Part shown: piece after piece, positions 54,221-57,637 of the stretch
How the letters are laid out: the number at the start of each line of letters is the position of its first letter
Numbering within the stretch: the first letter of the stretch is position 1
The notes under the pieces: model-generated
What the model was told of the DNA's origin: nothing
The model's database searches: none
Seen by the model: the letters and a program-made list of their open reading frames with translations, nothing else
Position numbers and translations under genes: made by a program
NCBI RefSeq assembly: GCF_000378145.1
Contig: NZ_KB899300.1
Span: 1-57,637, forward strand
Source of the DNA: Saccharibacillus kuerlensis DSM 22868
Lineage (GTDB): Bacteria; Bacillota; Bacilli; Paenibacillales; Paenibacillaceae
DNA length: 57,637 nt
Direction: 5' to 3'

Positions 54221-54745
54221 TTAACGCTGGGACCGCTGCAGCTCAAGCTCGCGTATGCGGTCTCTAAGCTGTGCGGCCGTTTCGAATTCCTGCTTTTCGA
54301 CCCGCTGCTGCAGTTCCTGCTTGAGCGTTTCGATCTCTCGCTGAAGCTGAAGATCAGCTCCTCCGCGCTTCGGTACCTTGCCGGCATGCACGGTTCCCCC
54401 ATGTACACGTTTGAGCAGCGGATCGATCTTGCCGTCAAAATGCTTATAACAGGAGCTGCATCCGAAACGTCCAATCTTGCGAAACTGCGCATAAGTCATA
54501 CCGCACTCTTCGCAATGAAGCTGCTGGGCCTGCGCGGCTCCTCCAGACTGTGTCTTACCGGTCATATCAAAATCCAGAAATCCTGAAAGCAGGTTATGGA
54601 TCGAGAATCCGCCGGATGTTCCCGGAATCATCTCACCCTTTTCCCGTGCACAATGTTCACAAATATGAAATTCGTTTTTTTCACCGTTGATGATTTTCGT
54701 AAAATGCAGGGTTGCGGGCCGCTGCTGGCATTCCTGACAAAGCAC
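54221..54745 (-). CDS. mcsA: McsA, activator of McsB
   Basis: A 174-residue zinc protein that activates McsB. CxxC pairs are CQEC, CEHC, CEEC and CSSC, forming two zinc fingers. The C-terminal UVR domain (EIETLKQELQQRVEKQEFETAAQLRDRIRELE) can bind ClpC. The start is a GTG (LCQECQQRPATLHF) after AAGGAGGTGGGGCGA; the longer frame includes the ribosome site itself. Confidence 0.96.
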   Translation of the reverse strand: MLCQECQQRPATLHFTKIINGEKNEFHICEHCAREKGEMIPGTSGGFSIHNLLSGFLDFDMTGKTQSGGAAQAQQLHCEECGMTYAQFRKIGRFGCSSCYKHFDGKIDPLLKRVHGGTVHAGKVPKRGGADLQLQREIETLKQELQQRVEKQEFETAAQLRDRIRELELQRSQR

Positions 54746-54799
54746 TCGCCCCACCTCCTTCACAAAATAAACGCGGGTTAACCCGATCTGCTCACCGAT

Positions 54800-55267
54800 T
54801 TATTCCTGCTGCCCCATCAGAGCAATCAGCATCGCTTTCATAATACGCGCGCGCATCTCATCTCGATAGGGAAGCTTAAGAAGCAGCGTATTGCGCGAAA
54901 CAGCCGAACGAATCAGCGCGGCTTCGCGTCCCGTAATCAAATTCGCTTCCTGCAGCCGATAGATCAGCCCTTCTGCAGCCGACTGGCTCATTTGACTGCC
55001 AATCGTTTCATGAACATGGGCATGAAGCTCGGAATGGGTCGGCAGTTGAATTCGCTGAATACGAATGTACCCGCCGCCGCCGCGCTTGCTTTCGACCAAG
55101 TAACCTTTTTCCAAAGTAAAACGTGTACTGATAACATAATTGATCTGAGAAGGTACGCAGGAAAAACGATCGGCCAGATCATTGCGCTGAATTTCGATCA
55201 TGCCTCCCTGACTTTCCTGCAAAACCGTCTTTAGATAATGCTCAATGACATCGGAAATGTTACGCAT
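54800..55267 (-). CDS. ctsR: Transcriptional repressor CtsR
   Basis: A 155-residue heat-shock repressor. The winged helix has RFSCVPSQINYVISTRFT, and the glycine-rich wing GGGGYIRI (about residue 60-70) senses heat in relatives. The C-terminal domain mediates dimer formation. ATG (MRNISDVIEHYLK) after GGAGGGCGAATCA; the upstream extension has no family match. A perfect CtsR operator lies in its own promoter, so it autoregulates. Confidence 0.96.
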   Translation of the reverse strand: MRNISDVIEHYLKTVLQESQGGMIEIQRNDLADRFSCVPSQINYVISTRFTLEKGYLVESKRGGGGYIRIQRIQLPTHSELHAHVHETIGSQMSQSAAEGLIYRLQEANLITGREAALIRSAVSRNTLLLKLPYRDEMRARIMKAMLIALMGQQE

Positions 55268-55510
55268 TGATTCGCCCTCCACGATCTGCCTGAGCCGCCG
55301 CCCGACTTGATATCCGGATGTGGAGCCTACTCTTAAAATAACCCTTCCGCAAAAAGGAAGAAACGTCTGGTTTTTTCGAGCATTCTGAACGCACTCATTC
55401 TATTCAAAAGAAATCCGTTCAAGATGCGAGGCACCGTTCGCTTGCGGCGTATTGCAGGGTATTAAAGTAACTGCTGTCCAGCTGACTTTGACTTTCTTTG
55501 ACTTATATTT
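55268..55510 (-). promoter_or_regulatory. ctsR operon leader with CtsR operator
   Basis: The CtsR box AGTCAAA-GAA-AGTCAAA (55487-55503, minus strand) lies just downstream of the -10 and fits the known heptad direct repeat. A second, weak match to a sigma-B type promoter (GTTTCT, 14 bases, GGGTTA at 55339-55364) is closer to ctsR. The rest of this 210-base leader shows no gene. Confidence 0.85.
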
Positions 55511-55538
55511 ATTATATCATATTTTCTTCGATTGCCAA
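55511..55538 (-). promoter_or_regulatory. ctsR-mcsA-mcsB-clpC promoter
   Basis: On the minus strand, -35 TTGGCA (55533-55538) and a perfect -10 TATAAT (55511-55516) are 16 bases apart. The CtsR box begins 8 bases downstream, so bound CtsR would block the start site. Confidence 0.85.
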
Positions 55539-55560
55539 GTGCTCTGCTTCTCTTACATGC

Positions 55561-55588
55561 AAAAAAAGACTGCGGTCTCCCGCAGCCT
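55561..55588 (-). terminator. Terminator after the beta-helix gene
   Basis: The minus strand pairs AGGCTGCGG with CCGCAGTCT (one G-T pair), followed by seven T. Confidence 0.9.
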
Positions 55589-55619
55589 TCTTCTGTTGCT
55601 TCGGTTCCATTCTATCCGA

Positions 55620-56747
55620 TCAGAAACCGCTGTTTCCCTCGGCATGAATTTCTCCTTTTTTAAACGTTGTTGCGCCTTCTCCGGAATTTGTAACTTGATT
55701 GGACGTAAAGTAAATATTGCCAATCTTTCCGTCTCCCCAGATTCCAATTCCGGCGTTAACCGATTTGGAAATGATGTTTTTGTCAAAACGAACTTCATTA
55801 ATGCTGCCCTCGGAAGCGAAAATCAGTACATTCGGATGATCGTCAGTCGGTCTTGTGCCGGACTTGATCACCGTATTGCCGCTTATTCCCACATTGTTGA
55901 CGTTGCGAGTTTCAAAACCCGCTTCGACCGCGATATAGATGCCGGCCATTTCGGTGTTATTGATTTTGTTTTTCTCGATCAAGACGTCACTACCGCCTAC
56001 TACAGAAATACCACGCGCTTTTGAAGCATAACCGACCGAATTTTCACGAATCACAATATTACTTGTCATCGCTCGGTCCTTTTTGTAGCTTACAACCGCA
56101 ATTGCGTCGTCGCCTGTCTTTTTGACGGTATTGTGTTCGACGGTAATCCGCTGGCTTCCTCCTGTAATGTGGATACCGTCTGCTTTCGTGCTTTTGACAA
56201 GATTGTTAGAGATTGTTCCATCAACAGCGCTATCCCGCACCAAAATGCCGGCCGTTCCTGCTCCCACGATACGGACATTTTGAATCACAAAGTTAGAAGC
56301 GCCGAGCACTGTTATGCTGTTCTTGGCATCGGCTCCATCGCGCTTACCCGTTTTTTTGTACACATGCGCCAGGTTTTGCAGTTCTACATTCTCGCCTCTA
56401 AGATCAATAGAACCGCTTTCCGAGTTAGTCGATGTTAGAATAGACCGCTCCGCTCCGGCTCCGATTACTTTTACACCATCTATCGTCAAGCGACCACTTA
56501 GTAAGAAGTTTCCTGCCGGTATGTATACACTTTTACCCTGCTTTTTGGCTGCCTTGATCGTCTTCTCAAAAGCCTTAAGCGAGTCCGTTTTACCGTTTCC
56601 GATTGCTCCATAAGCAGTAACAGAGAGAGAATTTGCAGGCTTGGCCGCTTGAGCCGACGAAAGGGGGCCCAAACATACAACAGCCAACATCAAGATGACT
56701 CCACCTATCCATTTCATCCGCTTTCCTTTTAAACTTAATTTCTTCAT
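55620..56747 (-). CDS. Secreted right-handed beta-helix protein (pectate-lyase-like)
   Basis: A 375-residue exported protein. A signal peptide fits residues 1-34: basic start, hydrophobic WIGGVILMLAVVCLG, and cleavage after AQA. The first domain matches the Pectate_lyase_3 pattern (VTAYGAIGNGKTDSLKAFEKTI, then VYIPAGNFLLSG). About ten beta-helix rungs follow, such as GILVRDSAVDGTISNN and GIHITGGSQRITVEHNTV. I see no sure catalytic residues; it could bind or cut a polysaccharide. ATG after TTGGAGGAATGGG. It stands alone between an rRNA operon and ctsR, with its own terminator, so it looks like an accessory gene. Confidence 0.85.
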   Translation of the reverse strand: MKKLSLKGKRMKWIGGVILMLAVVCLGPLSSAQAAKPANSLSVTAYGAIGNGKTDSLKAFEKTIKAAKKQGKSVYIPAGNFLLSGRLTIDGVKVIGAGAERSILTSTNSESGSIDLRGENVELQNLAHVYKKTGKRDGADAKNSITVLGASNFVIQNVRIVGAGTAGILVRDSAVDGTISNNLVKSTKADGIHITGGSQRITVEHNTVKKTGDDAIAVVSYKKDRAMTSNIVIRENSVGYASKARGISVVGGSDVLIEKNKINNTEMAGIYIAVEAGFETRNVNNVGISGNTVIKSGTRPTDDHPNVLIFASEGSINEVRFDKNIISKSVNAGIGIWGDGKIGNIYFTSNQVTNSGEGATTFKKGEIHAEGNSGF

Positions 56748-57044
56748 CCCATTCCTCCAATTTTAACTTTTTATTTTTTACTAAGTTTATAAACCGAAAT
56801 GCTTGCTGCCTTAAACATAATTTCCAAAATATAAAAATAAATAGTTTGGGGATAACTTATTATTTATCATCATTAAAGAAACAAAATAATACATTTATTT
56901 ACCGAGAACCTTGAAACTCGGTGGATAACTTCTTTAGAAAGCTGTTTTTGTGGAGAACCTGTGTGTAATCGAGTCGATAAAAGGATAACTTTTAAGCAAA
57001 ACCAAGAAAGTTATCCTCGGAGTGTGGGGAACCTGTGGAGGACC
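56748..57044. other. A/T-rich intergenic region with DnaA-box-like motifs
   Basis: No gene seen. Four copies of GGATAACTT or its complement occur (56850-56858, 56923-56931, 56983-56991, 57008-57016); the last two form a 9-bp inverted repeat. Three 9-mers differ from TGTGGATAA (complement of the DnaA box) by one base: 56847-56855, 56920-56928 and 56949-56957. A near-duplicate GTGGAGAACCTGTG / GTGGGGAACCTGTG is at 56950-56963 and 57024-57037. Confidence 0.6.
56857..56884 (-). promoter_or_regulatory. Candidate promoter of the beta-helix gene
   Basis: On the minus strand, -35 TTGTTT (56879-56884) and -10 TAATAA (56857-56862) are 16 bases apart. A DnaA-box-like motif overlaps the expected start of transcription. 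Confidence 0.45.
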
Positions 57045-57156
57045 GCGGGCCTTTTTCGACCTGCGCTTCGTTGCCCTTTCCCCTTTCTCATTGAACGAAC
57101 ACCGTCTGGAGGAAAAGGGGAAAGGGCAAAGGCGCTCCGGTTCGAAAAAGGCCCGC
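57045..57156. repeat. Long inverted repeat (112-nt hairpin)
   Basis: The arms start with a perfect 15-bp pair GCGGGCCTTTTTCGA / TCGAAAAAGGCCCGC. They continue after a few mismatches with GTTGCCCTTTCCCCTTT paired to AAAGGGGAAAGGGCAA. The loop is about 26 bases. Three smaller hairpins follow: TCTCAAGC / GCTTGAGA (57179-57202), CTGGCT / AGCCAG (57228-57245) and GCAGC / GCTGC (57254-57272). No gene is seen from here to the 5S terminator. Confidence 0.75.
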
Positions 57157-57364
57157 TCTCGGGGTGAGGTGGAAGGCTTCTCAAGCTTCTGACCGCTTGA
57201 GAGTTTAGGGAATCAGGATAAGGGAATCTGGCTGGATTCAGCCAGGGAAAGAGGCAGCGGCTTTGCCGGCTGCGGGGTGGAAGGGCGGGCAGATCACAAT
57301 CACACAAAATTCATAATAATATCAAGGGCAATACTTGCAAATACAAAAACAAACATAAACACAA

Positions 57365-57403
57365 AAAGAGCCTCTACCGTGTATACGGTAAAGGCTCTTT
57401 TTC
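57365..57403 (-). terminator. rRNA operon terminator
   Basis: The minus strand pairs AAAAAGAGCCT with AGGCTCTTTTT and inside TACCGT with ACGGTA, ending in a T run. It follows the 5S gene closely. Confidence 0.95.
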
Positions 57404-57407
57404 ATCG

Positions 57408-57524
57408 GCTTGGCAGCTTCCTACTCTCCCAGGACCCTGCGGTCCAAGTACCATCGGCGTTAGAGGGCTTAACGGTCGTGTTCGAGATGGGAACGTGTGG
57501 AACCCCTCTGCCATCACCACCAAA
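57408..57524 (-). rRNA. rrf: 5S ribosomal RNA
   Basis: The minus strand reads TTTGGTGGTGATGGCAGAGG at its start, contains CCATCTCGAACACGACCGTTAAGCCC-like text in the 5S order, CGCCGATGGTACTT, and ends GAGAGTAGGAAGCTGCCAAGC-type closing (117 bases). Ends pair as in the family. Last gene of the right rRNA operon. Confidence 0.95.
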
Positions 57525-57609
57525 CCTAATACAGGATTTGCACCCTGAAAACCGGATCCGAAACGATCTACCTTTGCGTCAACAAAGTGTGCTTTCTGAG
57601 AAAGCGATA

Positions 57610-57637
57610 GGATAAGCCCTCGACCGATTAGTACAGG
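57610..57637 (-). rRNA. rrl: 23S ribosomal RNA, 3' end only
   Basis: The last bases on the minus strand, CCTGTACTAATCGGTCGAGG then GCTTATC, are the usual 3' end of 23S rRNA. Exact mature end is an estimate. The gene continues off the right edge; the 85-base spacer to 5S has no tRNA. Confidence 0.9.

Noticed and set aside
56847-57016. Chromosomal origin oriC
   Set aside because: DnaA-box-like motifs are present but dnaA, dnaN, rpmH and gyrase genes are not nearby, and the boxes are imperfect.
57277-57615. A plus-strand frame across the 5S gene
   Set aside because: It crosses the rRNA terminator and the 5S gene on the opposite strand; such frames are by chance.

Overview
The window is a ribosomal and core-gene cluster from a low-G+C Gram-positive bacterium, most likely a member of the Paenibacillaceae (order Bacillales). 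The evidence is the gene order ctsR-mcsA-mcsB-clpC-radA-disA, ispD-ispF-gltX-cysE-cysS-mrnC-rlmB-rae1-sigH, rpmG-secE-nusG-rplKAJL-ybxB-rpoBC, then the str, S10, spc and alpha operons. This order is known from Bacillus subtilis. Firmicute-type control elements are also visible: a T-box, L10 and L13 leaders, a CtsR box and tandem rrn promoters. No tRNA gene, insertion sequence, CRISPR array or clear pseudogene was seen. Family and order comparisons rest on memory of B. subtilis and relatives, not on a search.

Every gene I accept lies on the minus strand, so the region reads from right to left. At the right edge is the 3' end of a 23S rRNA gene, a 5S rRNA gene and its terminator. Next comes a gene-free stretch (56748-57407) with strong hairpins and DnaA-box-like motifs, then a secreted beta-helix protein. 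The CtsR-controlled stress operon (ctsR, mcsA, mcsB, clpC) follows, then radA and disA, isoprenoid genes ispD and ispF, gltX, and the cysteine T-box with cysE and cysS. After these come RNA maturation genes (mrnC, rlmB, rae1), sigH, the secretion and elongation genes, and the RNA polymerase beta subunits. The translation block runs from rpsL to rpsI. At the left are a cysH-sat sulfate-assimilation pair, a SalA-like ATPase, a SpoIIM-like membrane protein, a small unknown protein, and the promoters and 5' end of a second rRNA operon.

The genes cooperate in two main themes. One is ribosome and RNA polymerase supply, with feedback leaders for L13-S9 and L10-L7/L12. The other is sulfur flow: sat and cysH reduce sulfate to sulfite, while cysE and cysS make O-acetylserine and charge tRNA-Cys under a T-box that reads a UGC codon.

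The points most worth a second look are: ribosomal protein S12 with arginine and alanine at two classical streptomycin-site positions (R56, A104); the structured, DnaA-box-like region at the right; perfect palindromes just downstream of the rpmG and salA promoters; and the absence of genes usually found here in B. subtilis (yacL, the ECF transporter module, cwlD, gerD, kbaA, pdaB), with cysH-sat in one of the gaps.
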